Assembly (NCBI RefSeq): GCF_900182985.1
Contig: NZ_FXUY01000001.1
Span: 1,922,001 to 1,986,000, forward strand
Direction: 5' to 3'
DNA from: Pseudomonas helmanticensis
GTDB taxonomy: Bacteria > Pseudomonadota > Gammaproteobacteria > Pseudomonadales > Pseudomonadaceae
DNA length: 64,000 bases
A model generated the notes under the pieces. The model had not been told where the DNA came from. It saw only the letters and a list, made by a program, of their open reading frames with translations, and ran no database searches. Each line of letters opens with the position of its first letter. Position 1 is the stretch's first letter. This document shows, one piece after another, positions 1 to 10,585 of this stretch. Both the position numbers and the translations under genes were made by a program.

Positions 1-17
1 GAGCGAGTTTCGTGCCA
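1..17 (-). promoter_or_regulatory. Sigma54 (-24/-12) promoter firing leftward out of the window
   Basis: Read on the minus strand this is TGGCACG-N4-TCGCT, one mismatch from the RpoN consensus TGGCACG-N4-TTGCW, with the invariant GG and GC 10 bases apart. It points away from the sigma54 activator gene at 301. The likely target is an operon just outside the window, probably acetoin catabolism if the activator is AcoR (inference). Confidence 0.6.
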
Positions 18-72
18 GAAAAGGCAAGTGATTGATTTGTCGCGAAAATCGTTGAAAGCACGGGGAACCGGC

Positions 73-142
73 GTTCATTGCTGAACACATTTGAACAGTT
101 GGGCGATTGACAATGAACAATAGTGAACAACACTCTATGAAC
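73..142. promoter_or_regulatory. Cluster of TGAAC repeats, probable activator binding sites
   Basis: TGAAC occurs at 82, 92, 114, 124 and 138, and its inverse GTTCA at 73, giving GTTCA-N4-TGAAC at 73-86. Two pairs are spaced exactly 10 bp, and the pairs are 32 bp apart, about three helical turns. The cluster lies 60-125 bp upstream of the leftward sigma54 promoter, the usual place for an enhancer-binding protein. Binding by the adjacent AcoR-like protein is inferred. Confidence 0.55.
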
Positions 143-164
143 GCTTTTTGCGAACCGATCCCCC

Positions 165-250
165 TGTAGGAGCTGCCGCAGGCTGCGATCTTTTGATCTT
201 GATTGTCAAAAAACAGGATCAAAAGATCGCAGCCTGCGGCAGCTCCTACA
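165..250. repeat. REP-type inverted pair
   Basis: Two inverted copies of the Pseudomonas REP unit (TGTAGGAGCTGCCGCAGGC...GATC) are separated by a short loop. The unit is unlike coding sequence, which argues against the longer reading of the downstream gene from 148. Confidence 0.85.
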
Positions 251-300
251 GAGGGGATCGCATAACAATAATAAGAATGCTGCATCAGAGGCTGACTGCC

Positions 301-2151
301 ATGGCCGCACCTGCCCCGCCGCTGTCCCACGACGCGATCGTCCAGACTTCCTGGCAACGTTGCCGCGCGTTCGGTCTTGATCACCAGAGCACGCCGGCCT
401 TCGATCAGTTGCCTGCCGCCGGCATTGCGCATCTGCTCGACAGTCATCACTCACTGGTGCAGACCACGCATCAGGAAGTTCTGCCCTATTACGAAAACAT
501 CCTCAGCAACTCCAACTGCTTGATCATGCTCGCGGACAATCAGGGCCAAGTGCTGACCTCGTGGGGCACGCAACGCTTTATCGAACCGAATCTGGCGCGA
601 GGGTTTCAGGCCGGTGCGAGCTGGGTGGAACGCACCAGCGGCACCAATGCGATCGGCACGGCGCTGGCCTGTGAGCAAGCCGTGCACATCGAACACGACG
701 AACATTTTCTCAAGGCCAACCGTTTCATGACCGGTTCCGCCGCGCCGATTTTCGACGCCGAGCGCAAGGTGATCGCGGTGCTCGACGTGTCCAGCGACAG
801 CTACCTGCCGCCCTCGCATACCTTGGGCATGGTCAAGATGATGAGCCAGACCGTGGAAAACCGGCTGATCCTCAACCTGTTCCATGGCCAGCACTTTCAA
901 CTGACCTTCAACACCGGGCTGAACAACCTCGACAGTCAGTGGGCCGGGTTGTTGATTTTTGATGAGAGCGGTCAGGTGTTGTCGGCTAATCGCCGAGCGG
1001 ACAATCTGCTCGGCGTGCGCCTGTCGCGGGTAAGCGTCGAGAGCCTGTTCAAGGTGTCGATGCTGGAGCTGATCAATCAACCGGACGGCCTGCCGTTTGC
1101 CTTGCAGACCTCCGGGCGTAACCGTTTTCAATGTTTGTTGAAGCGACCGAAGCAGGCGCCGATTCAACCTCGCCTCTTCGCTGAAGCAAAAAGCGTCGAA
1201 GCGCCGATCAAGACAGCCGGCGCCATCAGCCTCAACACCCTGCACTTCGGCGACAGTCGTGTGGAAAAAGCCGTGCGTCAGGCGGAACGCTTGCTGGAAA
1301 AAGACATTCCTCTACTGATCCATGGCGAAACCGGAGTCGGCAAAGAAGTCTTCGTCAAAGCCCTGCATCAGGCCAGCTCGCGTTGCAAACAGGCATTCAT
1401 TGCCGTCAACTGTGCAGCGATCCCCGCCGAACTGGTCGAGTCGGAACTGTTCGGCTATGAAAAAGGCGCTTTCACCGGCGCCAATCAGAAAGGCAGCATC
1501 GGCCTGATTCGCAAGGCGGACAAAGGCACGTTGTTCCTTGATGAAATCGGCGACATGCCGCTGCCGACGCAGGCGCGGTTGTTGCGGGTGTTGCAGGAGC
1601 GTTGCGTGCAGCCGGTGGGCAGCAGCGAGTTGTTCCCGGTGGATTTGCGGATTATCTCGGCGACTAACCGCTCTTTACGCGAACAAGTGCAGTTGGGCCG
1701 GTTCAGGGAGGATTTGTATTACCGCATTGGCGGGCTGACGCTGGAGTTGCCGCCATTGCGCGAGCGCAGTGACAAGGAGGCGTTGTTCAAGCGGCTGTGG
1801 GAAGAGCATCGTGAACCGACGCAATGGGCCGGGTTGAGTCGTGAGGTGCTGGAGTTGTTCGAACGGCATCCGTGGCCGGGGAATTTGCGTCAGGTCAGCA
1901 GCGTGATGCAGGTGGCGCTGGCCATGGCCGAGGAACAACCGGTGAGGCCGGAGCATTTGCCGGATGATTTTTTTGTGGATCTGGAGATGGAGCCGGTGGA
2001 GAGCGCGGTGCCGTTGGGGGTTGATTTGAATGATGTGGAGGCGTTGAACCGTGAGTTGAAGGCTTCCGGGGGGAATATTTCGCATTTGGCGCGGCGGTTG
2101 GGGGTTAGTCGGAATACGCTTTATAAGCGGTTGCGGCAGATTGAAGGTTGA
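301..2151 (+). CDS. acoR: Sigma54-dependent Fis-family activator, AcoR-like
   Basis: Enhancer-binding protein of 616 aa that drives RpoN promoters. The N-terminal part carries the AcoR-type SWxRC segment and a GAF-like sensor region (about 60-215) with the TSGTNAIGTAL signature. The central AAA+ domain shows Walker A GETGVGKE, the sigma54-contact loop GAFTGA and Walker B FLDEIGD. A Fis-type helix-turn-helix (ASGGNISHLARRLGVSRNTL) ends the protein. ATG 301 is chosen because AGAGG lies 8 nt upstream; the in-frame extension to 148 runs through a REP repeat. In Pseudomonas, AcoR activates acetoin/2,3-butanediol catabolism genes, and the divergent sigma54 promoter at 1-17 fits. The exact inducer is not visible; a regulator of another alcohol pathway is possible. 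Confidence 0.75.
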   Translation: MAAPAPPLSHDAIVQTSWQRCRAFGLDHQSTPAFDQLPAAGIAHLLDSHHSLVQTTHQEVLPYYENILSNSNCLIMLADNQGQVLTSWGTQRFIEPNLARGFQAGASWVERTSGTNAIGTALACEQAVHIEHDEHFLKANRFMTGSAAPIFDAERKVIAVLDVSSDSYLPPSHTLGMVKMMSQTVENRLILNLFHGQHFQLTFNTGLNNLDSQWAGLLIFDESGQVLSANRRADNLLGVRLSRVSVESLFKVSMLELINQPDGLPFALQTSGRNRFQCLLKRPKQAPIQPRLFAEAKSVEAPIKTAGAISLNTLHFGDSRVEKAVRQAERLLEKDIPLLIHGETGVGKEVFVKALHQASSRCKQAFIAVNCAAIPAELVESELFGYEKGAFTGANQKGSIGLIRKADKGTLFLDEIGDMPLPTQARLLRVLQERCVQPVGSSELFPVDLRIISATNRSLREQVQLGRFREDLYYRIGGLTLELPPLRERSDKEALFKRLWEEHREPTQWAGLSREVLELFERHPWPGNLRQVSSVMQVALAMAEEQPVRPEHLPDDFFVDLEMEPVESAVPLGVDLNDVEALNRELKASGGNISHLARRLGVSRNTLYKRLRQIEG

Positions 2152-2163
2152 GTGAACTCCACG

Positions 2164-2353
2164 CCCCTCATCGGAACGCCGCCCGCCCAGCCCTCTCCCA
2201 GAGGTAGAGGGAGCTGACCGAGGTGTCTGGCGCTGGACATCGACCTGAAACATCGTGCCGATTATGGATTCAAAGCATCACGTTCAAGTCGGTGTATTTC
2301 TTGAACATCCCCCATTCAGTCCCCTCTCCTGGGGGAGAGGGTTAGGGTGAGGG
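2164..2353. repeat. MITE-like intergenic element, copy 1
   Basis: Element of about 190 bp with inverted ends (CCCTCA... / ...GGGTGAGGG) and an interior closely matching 3645-3820, including the stretch around GATTATGGATTCAAAGCA. Its right end overlaps the 3' end of the MFS gene at 2342, whose last codons and TAA stop lie inside the element. Confidence 0.75.
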
Positions 2354-3559
2354 CGAAAATTGCGGCTCAACCTGCACAGCCGAAGCAGCCCCCAATGTAC
2401 GCAACCCGAACAACACAACAACCACCATCATGATCCCCGCGCCAATCGCCACGCCAAACCCCGCCCGCGCGCCGTACGCATCGATAACCACCCCCGCCAA
2501 CATCCCGCCCAGTGCAACGCCGATGCTGATACCCGTGGTCATCCACGTCAGCCCTTCGGTGATCCGCGACGGCGGGATGATGATCGTCCCCAGCTTCATC
2601 ACCACGACCATCGTTGGCGCAAACGAGATGCCGGCGATGAACAGCGTCGCTGACAGGACATACACGTCGGCTGCAAAAATCGGCAACACGCCGGTGAACG
2701 CCGTGACCAGGATCCCGATCAGAAACTGTTTTTCGATCGCCAGCGAAACCCTCATCGCGCCGAACGTCAGGCCCGCAACCAGTGAACCGAACGCATAGGC
2801 GGCGAGGATAAAGGTCGCCGACGCTGGCCAGCCCTGCGCATTGGCGAACGCCACGACGGCGACATCGATTGCTCCGCCAATGACACCCATCGCCAACAGC
2901 GCCAGCACAATGGTGCGTACACCGGGAATCAGCAGGGTTGAGCCGCCATGACTGGCGTGGCCCACGACAACTTTAGGTTCAGTCTGGCGTTGCAGCAGAA
3001 ACGCCGTCACCCCGACGGCCAGCAATCCGACCGCGACCAGTGGCCCGGCTTCGGCGAAAAAACTCACGCTCAAACCGATCGCCAGTGGCGGGCCGACAAT
3101 GTAGGCCATTTCGGTGAGGACAGTGTCCAGCGAGAACGCCGTGTGCAGTTGCGGCTTACCCCGGAACAACTGCGTCCATCGGGCGCGAATCATCGACGGC
3201 ATGCTTGGCATCGTCCCCGCCAGTGCAGCCAGAACGAACAGCAACGCGGCTGGAGCGCGCAAGTAGACGGCGGTGATCAGCGCCAGCAACATGCCAATGC
3301 TGAACGCTGTGACGATGGGCAGCACACGACTCTGGCCATGTTGATCGACCTGTTTCGAGATGTGCGGGCCGAGTAACGCATTGGCCAGGGTGAACGTGCC
3401 GGCGACGGCGCCGGCCAGCCAGTAAACCCCGGTTTGTTGCACCAGCATGGTGATGATGCCGATGCCGATCATTGCCTGTGGCAAGCGGGCGATAGAACTC
3501 GCGAGCACTAGCCCGGTGGCGCCGGGGGTGGTCAGCAGTTCGCGATAGTGATTTGCCAT
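2342..3559 (-). CDS. MFS transporter
   Basis: Inner-membrane protein of 405 aa with about 12 hydrophobic segments and the general Major Facilitator layout of two six-helix halves. Early features are SSIARLPQAMIGIGI in helix 1 and, after helix 2, a charged loop (ISKQVDQHGQSRVLP) in the usual motif A position. AAGGG lies about 8 nt before ATG 3559. It stands alone between repeat elements and is convergent with the acoR-like gene. The C-terminal residues (FSPSP) and the stop codon come from the repeat element. The substrate cannot be read from sequence. Confidence 0.8.
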   Translation of the reverse strand: MANHYRELLTTPGATGLVLASSIARLPQAMIGIGIITMLVQQTGVYWLAGAVAGTFTLANALLGPHISKQVDQHGQSRVLPIVTAFSIGMLLALITAVYLRAPAALLFVLAALAGTMPSMPSMIRARWTQLFRGKPQLHTAFSLDTVLTEMAYIVGPPLAIGLSVSFFAEAGPLVAVGLLAVGVTAFLLQRQTEPKVVVGHASHGGSTLLIPGVRTIVLALLAMGVIGGAIDVAVVAFANAQGWPASATFILAAYAFGSLVAGLTFGAMRVSLAIEKQFLIGILVTAFTGVLPIFAADVYVLSATLFIAGISFAPTMVVVMKLGTIIIPPSRITEGLTWMTTGISIGVALGGMLAGVVIDAYGARAGFGVAIGAGIMMVVVVLFGLRTLGAASAVQVEPQFSPSP

Positions 3560-3644
3560 GGTGTTTCCCTTACATGATCATCGCCGCTCAGCATCCGGCT
3601 GAACGCGTTGCCGACATCAAGACCTACGCGAACGGCAAAAGCAA

Positions 3645-3820
3645 CCCTCACCCCAGCCCTCTCCCGGGGGGAGAGGGAGCTGACCGAGGCGTCTGACTTG
3701 ATGCATCGACCTGAAAAAGCCAGTTGATTATGGATTCAAAGCAACACGTTCAAGTCGGCGTATTTCCTGAATATCCCCCAATCATTTCCCTCTCCCCCTG
3801 GGAGAGGGCTAGGGTGAGGG
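3645..3820. repeat. MITE-like intergenic element, copy 2
   Basis: About 176 bp bounded by CCCTCACCCCAGCCCTCTCC and its imperfect inverse GGGAGAGGGCTAGGGTGAGGG. The interior is nearly the same as copy 1 (2164-2353). With the 3867-3976 repeat and the cysS terminator it fills the gene-free stretch 3560-3996, in which I see no coding gene. Confidence 0.8.
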
Positions 3821-3833
3821 GCTTTTCTCGCGG

Positions 3834-3863
3834 CCAAACAAAAACCCGCACACGGCGGGTTTT
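3834..3863 (-). terminator. Rho-independent terminator of cysS
   Basis: Stem AAAACCCGC / GCGGGTTTT with a 5-nt loop. In the leftward direction the stem is followed by a T-rich run, as expected for the end of the glnS-cysS transcript. Confidence 0.75.
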
Positions 3864-3866
3864 GTT

Positions 3867-3976
3867 GATCGTTCCCACGCACCGCGTGGGAATGCAGCCC
3901 GGGACGCTCTGCGTCTCTGCAAAGCCGAACGCGGAGCGTCCGAGGAGGCGTTCCCACGCAAAGCGTGGGAACGATC
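3867..3976. repeat. GTTCCCACGC-type repeat, copy 1
   Basis: About 110 bp with inverted ends GATCGTTCCCACGC / GCGTGGGAACGATC and internal GGACGCTC / GAGCGTCC arms. A second copy lies at 37443-37546. Confidence 0.8.
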
Positions 3977-3996
3977 ATCACGCCGAGCAGGTTCGG

Positions 3997-5379
3997 TCAG
4001 TCAGCCAGACGCCAGGTAGTCCCACCCTTGCCGTCTTCCAGCACAACGCCCATCGCCGTCAACTGATCACGAATCCGATCGGACTCAGCCCAATCCTTCC
4101 CGGCACGTGCCGCCAGACGCGCCGCGATCAGCGCATCGACTTCAGCCGCATCGACACGCCCTTCGGCGCCGGCTTGCAGGAAGTCATCGGCCTCAAGCTG
4201 CAACACGCCCAACACGCTCGCCAGTTCTTTCAGGCGCGCTGCCAGACCCGCCGCTGCAGCGAGATCGCTCTCACGCAGACGGTTGATCTCACGCACCATC
4301 TCGAACAGCACTGCGCAGGCTTCCGGCGTGCCGAAGTCGTCGTTCATCACCGTGGTGAAACGCTCGACGAATGCTTCGCCGCCCGCCGGTGCAACGTTCG
4401 GCAGCCCTTTCAACGCGTGGTAGAAACGCTCGAGTGCGCCTTTGGCGTCCTTGAGGTTGTCTTCCGAATAGTTGATCGCGCTGCGGTAGTGGCTCGACAC
4501 CAGCAGGTAACGCACGACTTCCGGGTGGTACTTTTCCAGCACGTCGCGAATGGTGAAGAAGTTGTTCAAGGACTTGGACATCTTCTCGCCATTGATGCGA
4601 ATCATGCCGCAATGCATCCACGCGTTGGCGTAGGTCTTGCCGGTGGCCGCTTCGCTCTGGGCGATTTCGTTTTCGTGGTGCGGGAACTCGAGGTCGCTGC
4701 CGCCGCCATGAATGTCGAAAGTTTCGCCGAGGCAGCAGGTGGACATCACCGAGCACTCGATGTGCCAGCCCGGACGCCCGGCGCCCCATGGCGATTCCCA
4801 GCTTGGCTCGCCCGGCTTGGTGGCTTTCCACAGGACGAAGTCCAGCGGATCCTGCTTGGCTTCGTCGACCTCGATGCGCGCACCGATGCGCAGGTCTTCG
4901 ATTTTCTTGCGCGACAGTTTGCCGTAGCCCATGAATCTGGCGACGCGGTAGTACACGTCGCCGTTGCCCGGGGCGTAGGCGTAACCCTTGTCGATCAAGG
5001 TCTGGATCATGCTCAGCATGCCCGGAATGTGATCGGTGGCACGCGGCTCCATGTCCGGCTTGAGGATGTTGAGGCGTGCCTCGTCCTCGTGCATCGCGGT
5101 GATCATGCGCTCGGTCAGCGCATCGTACGGCTCGCCGTTTTCGCGAGCACGATTGATGATCTTGTCTTCGATGTCGGTGATGTTGCGCACGTACGTCAGG
5201 TTATAACCGCTGAATCGCAACCAGCGTGTCACCAGGTCGAACGCGACCATGCTGCGGCCGTGGCCAATGTGGCAGTAGTCGTACACGGTCATCCCGCAGA
5301 CGTACATGCGCACATTGTTGCCATCGAGCGGTTTGAAGACTTCTTTGCTCTTGGTGAGCGTGTTGTAAATCGTCAGCAC
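3997..5379 (-). CDS. cysS: Cysteinyl-tRNA synthetase
   Basis: Class I aminoacyl-tRNA synthetase of 460 aa that charges tRNA-Cys in the cytoplasm. Visible hallmarks are the N-terminal zinc-site cysteine in [10 protein letters not shown], the HIGH motif (CHIGHGRSM), the [30 protein letters not shown] block with the other zinc ligands, and [10 protein letters not shown]. The C-terminal DALR-like helical region includes the conserved FGTPEA start. Length is usual for the family. It lies 22 bp downstream of glnS on the same strand, and the two are probably co-transcribed up to the terminator at 3834-3863. Confidence 0.97.
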   Translation of the reverse strand: MLTIYNTLTKSKEVFKPLDGNNVRMYVCGMTVYDYCHIGHGRSMVAFDLVTRWLRFSGYNLTYVRNITDIEDKIINRARENGEPYDALTERMITAMHEDEARLNILKPDMEPRATDHIPGMLSMIQTLIDKGYAYAPGNGDVYYRVARFMGYGKLSRKKIEDLRIGARIEVDEAKQDPLDFVLWKATKPGEPSWESPWGAGRPGWHIECSVMSTCCLGETFDIHGGGSDLEFPHHENEIAQSEAATGKTYANAWMHCGMIRINGEKMSKSLNNFFTIRDVLEKYHPEVVRYLLVSSHYRSAINYSEDNLKDAKGALERFYHALKGLPNVAPAGGEAFVERFTTVMNDDFGTPEACAVLFEMVREINRLRESDLAAAAGLAARLKELASVLGVLQLEADDFLQAGAEGRVDAAEVDALIAARLAARAGKDWAESDRIRDQLTAMGVVLEDGKGGTTWRLAD

Positions 5380-5401
5380 TTTTAATTTCCTTGACGCTGA
5401 A

Positions 5402-7099
<1,698 letters not shown>

Positions 7100-7352
7100 A
7101 GGATCCTTGACTTACATGTGCGCGGCCGCAGAGAGGGGCCAGACAAAACAAAGCCGCTATCATAGCCGATGCTGTCAAGGGGCTGACAGAGCAGGCCCTA
7201 TAAAGGCGCGCTTTTTATCGCCAAGAAATGAAAAAACCGCCTCGAAATTCGCGCCTGTCACGCTAAACTGCGCACCTTGGCCCTGATGGGCTGAACCGGT
7301 AACGGGTCGACATGTCCCATTACCCACGAATTCCTTATAAAGAGTAGCGATC

Positions 7353-7859
7353 ATGACTCAAGTTAAATTGACCACCAACCATGGCGACATCGTCCTCGAA
7401 CTGAACGCTGAAAAGGCACCGGTGACCGTTGCCAACTTCATCGAATACGTCAAAGCCGGTCACTACGAAAACACCGTTTTCCACCGTGTAATCGGTAACT
7501 TCATGATCCAGGGCGGCGGTTTCGAGCCAGGCATGAAGGAAAAGAAAGACAAGCGTCCAAGCATCCAGAACGAAGCCGACAACGGCCTGCCGAACGAGAA
7601 GTACACCGTTGCGATGGCCCGTACCATGGAGCCGCATTCGGCTTCCGCGCAGTTCTTCATCAACGTCGCCGACAACAGCTTCCTGAACCACAGCGCCAAG
7701 ACTACTCAGGGCTGGGGCTACGCGGTATTCGCTAAAGTGGTTGCCGGCACCGACGTTGTCGACAAGATCAAAGGTGTTTCGACCACTTCCAAGTCCGGCC
7801 ACCAAGACGTGCCAAAAGACGACGTGATCATCGAGAAAGCCGAGATCATCGAAGCGTGA
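7353..7859 (+). CDS. ppiB: Cyclophilin-type peptidyl-prolyl isomerase B
   Basis: Cytoplasmic cyclophilin of 168 aa that speeds cis-trans isomerisation of prolyl bonds. Conserved residues are in [15 protein letters not shown] (catalytic Arg/Phe), [12 protein letters not shown] and [12 protein letters not shown]. There is no signal peptide, so this is the cytoplasmic PpiB rather than PpiA. The stop overlaps the lpxH start by 4 bp, so the two genes are translationally coupled. ppiB beside lpxH and cysS/glnS is a standard gammaproteobacterial arrangement. Confidence 0.95.
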   Translation: MTQVKLTTNHGDIVLELNAEKAPVTVANFIEYVKAGHYENTVFHRVIGNFMIQGGGFEPGMKEKKDKRPSIQNEADNGLPNEKYTVAMARTMEPHSASAQFFINVADNSFLNHSAKTTQGWGYAVFAKVVAGTDVVDKIKGVSTTSKSGHQDVPKDDVIIEKAEIIEA

Positions 7860-8602
7860 TATTGCTGATTTCAGACTTGCATCTGGAAGAGGAGCGCCCG
7901 GACATCACCCGGGCGTTTCTGGATTTGCTCGCCGGACGCGCCCGCTCGGCGAGTGCGTTGTACATTCTCGGCGACTTCTTCGAAGCGTGGATTGGCGACG
8001 ACGCCATGACGCCCTTCCAGCGTTCCATCTGCCAGGCCCTTCGCGAATTGAGCGACAGCGGCACGGCGATTTTTCTGATGCACGGCAATCGCGACTTCAT
8101 GCTCGGCAAGGCCTTCTGCAAGCAGGCCGGCTGTACGTTGTTGAAGGACCCGAGTGTCGTGCAGTTTTATGGCGAGCCGGTGCTGTTGATGCACGGTGAC
8201 AGCCTGTGCACGCGCGACGTTGGCTATATGAAGCTGCGGCGCTATCTGCGTAATCCGATCACCCTGTTTATCCTGCGTAACCTGCCGCTGAGCAGCCGCC
8301 ATAAGCTGGCGCGCAAGCTGCGCAGCGAGAGCCGTGCACAGACGCGGATGAAGGCCAATGACATTGTCGATGTCACGCCGGAGGAGATTCCGCGGATCAT
8401 GCAGGCGTTCGGCGTAAAAACCCTGATCCATGGCCACACCCATCGCCCGGCGATCCACAAGTTGCAGATCGGCGATGAAGCGGCGAAGCGGATTGTGCTG
8501 GGGGATTGGGATCGTCAGGGCTGGGCGTTGCAGGTGGATGAGAGCGGGTACGCCTTGGCGCCGTTCGACTTCGCCCCGCCGCTGGCTTTGCCGCACGGCT
8601 AA
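7856..8602 (+). CDS. lpxH: UDP-2,3-diacylglucosamine diphosphatase
   Basis: Lipid A pathway enzyme of 248 aa that cleaves UDP-2,3-diacylglucosamine to lipid X and UMP at the inner face of the membrane. All calcineurin-like metallophosphoesterase motifs are visible: DLHL near the N-terminus, GDFFEAW, GNRDFM, HGDSLC and HGHTHRP. The start is GTG at 7856, overlapping the end of ppiB; no other start keeps the DLHL motif. A MITE-like element begins 10 bp after the stop. Confidence 0.95.
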   Translation: MILLISDLHLEEERPDITRAFLDLLAGRARSASALYILGDFFEAWIGDDAMTPFQRSICQALRELSDSGTAIFLMHGNRDFMLGKAFCKQAGCTLLKDPSVVQFYGEPVLLMHGDSLCTRDVGYMKLRRYLRNPITLFILRNLPLSSRHKLARKLRSESRAQTRMKANDIVDVTPEEIPRIMQAFGVKTLIHGHTHRPAIHKLQIGDEAAKRIVLGDWDRQGWALQVDESGYALAPFDFAPPLALPHG

Positions 8603-8612
8603 AAGCTTTACC

Positions 8613-8786
8613 CCCTCACCCCAGCCCTCCCGAAACGTCGGACCGCCCCCAAGGGGGCGAGGGGGAAAGGGAGCCGATCTCTATGCTTTTCAAAACCCGA
8701 GTTCGACTCGGTATTGCAAGTCGGTGTACCTCGAACATCCACCACGGTCAGTCCCCTCTCCCTCCGGGAGAGGGTTAGGGTGAGGG
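8613..8786. repeat. MITE-like intergenic element, copy 3
   Basis: About 174 bp with the same inverted ends as 2164-2353 and 3645-3820 (CCCTCACCCCAGCCCTCCC... / ...GGGTTAGGGTGAGGG). The interior is more diverged but keeps an AAGTCGGTGTA segment. It fills the gap between lpxH and the convergent efflux gene. Confidence 0.75.
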
Positions 8787-8796
8787 GCTTTTGACC

Positions 8797-10326
8797 TTAG
8801 TGCCCGGAAGCGGCCGGGCCGGCCTTCGCAGCAAACGGTGGCTTGGCCAGCCACACAATCAGAATCAACCCCATGAAGCCCCAGCCCAGCAGCGTGAAGT
8901 AATCCACGGTGGAGAGCATGTACGCCTGACTGGTCAGCACATGATCGAGCTGCGCATACGCCGGGTTGCTCGCCCCGCCCAACTGGTTCAGCGCCTCACG
9001 TGTGGCCGGCTCATAAGTGCTGATGCTTTCACTCATATACGCATGATGCTGATCCGCCCGACGAATCCAGATCCACGTGGTCAGCGACGCCGCAAAACTA
9101 CCGCCCAACGTCCGCAGGAACGTCGCCAGGCCCGCGCCATCGGCAATCTGGCTCGGCGGCAGGTCAGACATCAAAATGCTCAGGGTCGGCATGAAGAAAA
9201 GTGCCACGCCAATGCCCATGAACAGCTGCACCAGCGCGATGTGCTGGAAGTCGACTTCGTTGGTGAACCCAGCCCGCATGAAGCAGCTCAGGCCAATCGC
9301 CAGGAACGCTAGCCCGGCCAGCAGGCGCAGGTCGAACTTGTTCGCGTACTTGCCGACAAACGGCGACAGCAGCACCGGCAGAATCCCGATCGGCGCCACG
9401 GCCAGCCCGGCCCACGTTGCGGTGTAGCCCATTTGCGTCTGCAACCACTGCGGCAGGATCAGGTTGATGCCGAAGAACCCGGCGTAACCCAGCACCAGCA
9501 CCAGCGTGCCGATGCGGAAGTTACGGTGCGCAAACAAGCGCAGGTTGACCACCGGATGCTGGTCGGTCATTTCCCAGATGATGAACACCGCCAGTGCCAC
9601 CACCGAAATCGCCGCGCCAATGATGATGAAGTTCGACTCGAACCAATCCAGGTCATTGCCCTTGTCGAGGATCACCTGCAACGCGCCAACACCAATGATC
9701 AGCGTGATCAGACCGACGTAATCCATCGGCTGACGGCTGGTTTCCACCGGACGTTTGGCCAACTGCGAGCGCACCACCATCACCGCAAAGATGCCAATCG
9801 GCACGTTGATGAAGAAGATCCACGGCCAGCTGTAACTGTCAGTAATCCAGCCACCAAGAATCGGCCCAGCAATGGGCGCCACCACTGTGACCATCGCCAG
9901 TAACGCCAGGGCCATGCCACGCCTGGCGGGCGGATAGACCGCGATCAACAGGGTTTGCGTCATCGGGTACAGTGGCCCGGCGACCAGACCTTGCAGCACG
10001 CGGAAGCCGATCAGTTCCGGCATCGACGTCGAGATACCGCAGAGAAACGAGGCCAGCACAAACAGAATGGTGGCCCACAAAAACAGTTTTACCTCGCCGA
10101 AACGGCGGCTGAGCCAGCCGGTCAGAGGCAGCGCAATCGCGTTGCTCACCGCGAACGAGGTGATCACCCAGGTGCCCTGCTCCGAACTCACCCCCAGGTT
10201 GCCGGAAATCGTCGGCAGCGCCACGTTGGCGATGGTGGTGTCGAGCACTTGCATGAACGTCGCCAGCGACAGACCGATGGTGCTGAGCAACAGGCTGGGC
10301 GGCGTGAAAGAGGCGTTATTGCTCAT
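8797..10326 (-). CDS. emrB: DHA2-family MFS multidrug exporter, EmrB-like
   Basis: Inner-membrane drug/proton antiporter of 509 aa with 14 predicted helices. DHA2 signatures are visible: motif D1-like LATFMQVLDTTIANVALPTI in helix 1, GWLSRRFGEVKLFLW (motif A) and LLAMVTVVAPIAGPILGGWI (motif C). AAAGGA lies 8 nt before ATG 10326. It is the last gene of a leftward marR-OMF-emrA-emrB operon and should pump substrates through the EmrA-like adaptor and NodT-like outer membrane channel. A REP pair separates it from emrA. The substrates are unknown. Confidence 0.9.
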   Translation of the reverse strand: MSNNASFTPPSLLLSTIGLSLATFMQVLDTTIANVALPTISGNLGVSSEQGTWVITSFAVSNAIALPLTGWLSRRFGEVKLFLWATILFVLASFLCGISTSMPELIGFRVLQGLVAGPLYPMTQTLLIAVYPPARRGMALALLAMVTVVAPIAGPILGGWITDSYSWPWIFFINVPIGIFAVMVVRSQLAKRPVETSRQPMDYVGLITLIIGVGALQVILDKGNDLDWFESNFIIIGAAISVVALAVFIIWEMTDQHPVVNLRLFAHRNFRIGTLVLVLGYAGFFGINLILPQWLQTQMGYTATWAGLAVAPIGILPVLLSPFVGKYANKFDLRLLAGLAFLAIGLSCFMRAGFTNEVDFQHIALVQLFMGIGVALFFMPTLSILMSDLPPSQIADGAGLATFLRTLGGSFAASLTTWIWIRRADQHHAYMSESISTYEPATREALNQLGGASNPAYAQLDHVLTSQAYMLSTVDYFTLLGWGFMGLILIVWLAKPPFAAKAGPAASGH

Positions 10327-10415
10327 CGCGAATCCTTTGGAACCGGGTTGGCGCTGCGTCCGTTACAGACGCGGCTGCCCATGCGGAAAACAATCTATGG
10401 GATAAGGAAAACTAC

Positions 10416-10521
10416 TGTGGCGAGGGGATTTATCCCCGTTGGACTGCGCAGCAGTCCCGTCTTTTCCTGATCCAAAGAGGGGCCGCTGCGCGACCCAACG
10501 GGGATAAATCCCCTCGCCACA
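10416..10521. repeat. GGCGAGGGGATTTATCCCC-type inverted pair
   Basis: Two inverted copies of TGTGGCGAGGGGATTTATCC, with loop arms GACTGCGCAGCAGTC and GCCGCTGCGCGAC. It lies in the 259-bp gap between emrA and emrB, inside the operon, where it could affect mRNA stability. Confidence 0.85.
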
Positions 10522-10585
10522 AGGAATTCCTTTTCCCAGATCAATCCCTGTATCTCAGATAAATCCCCTGACCACAGGTGTGATC

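Noticed and set aside
148..300. N-terminal extension of the AcoR-like gene
   Set aside because: It translates a REP pair and lacks a ribosome site; ATG 301 has AGAGG upstream and the family N-terminus.
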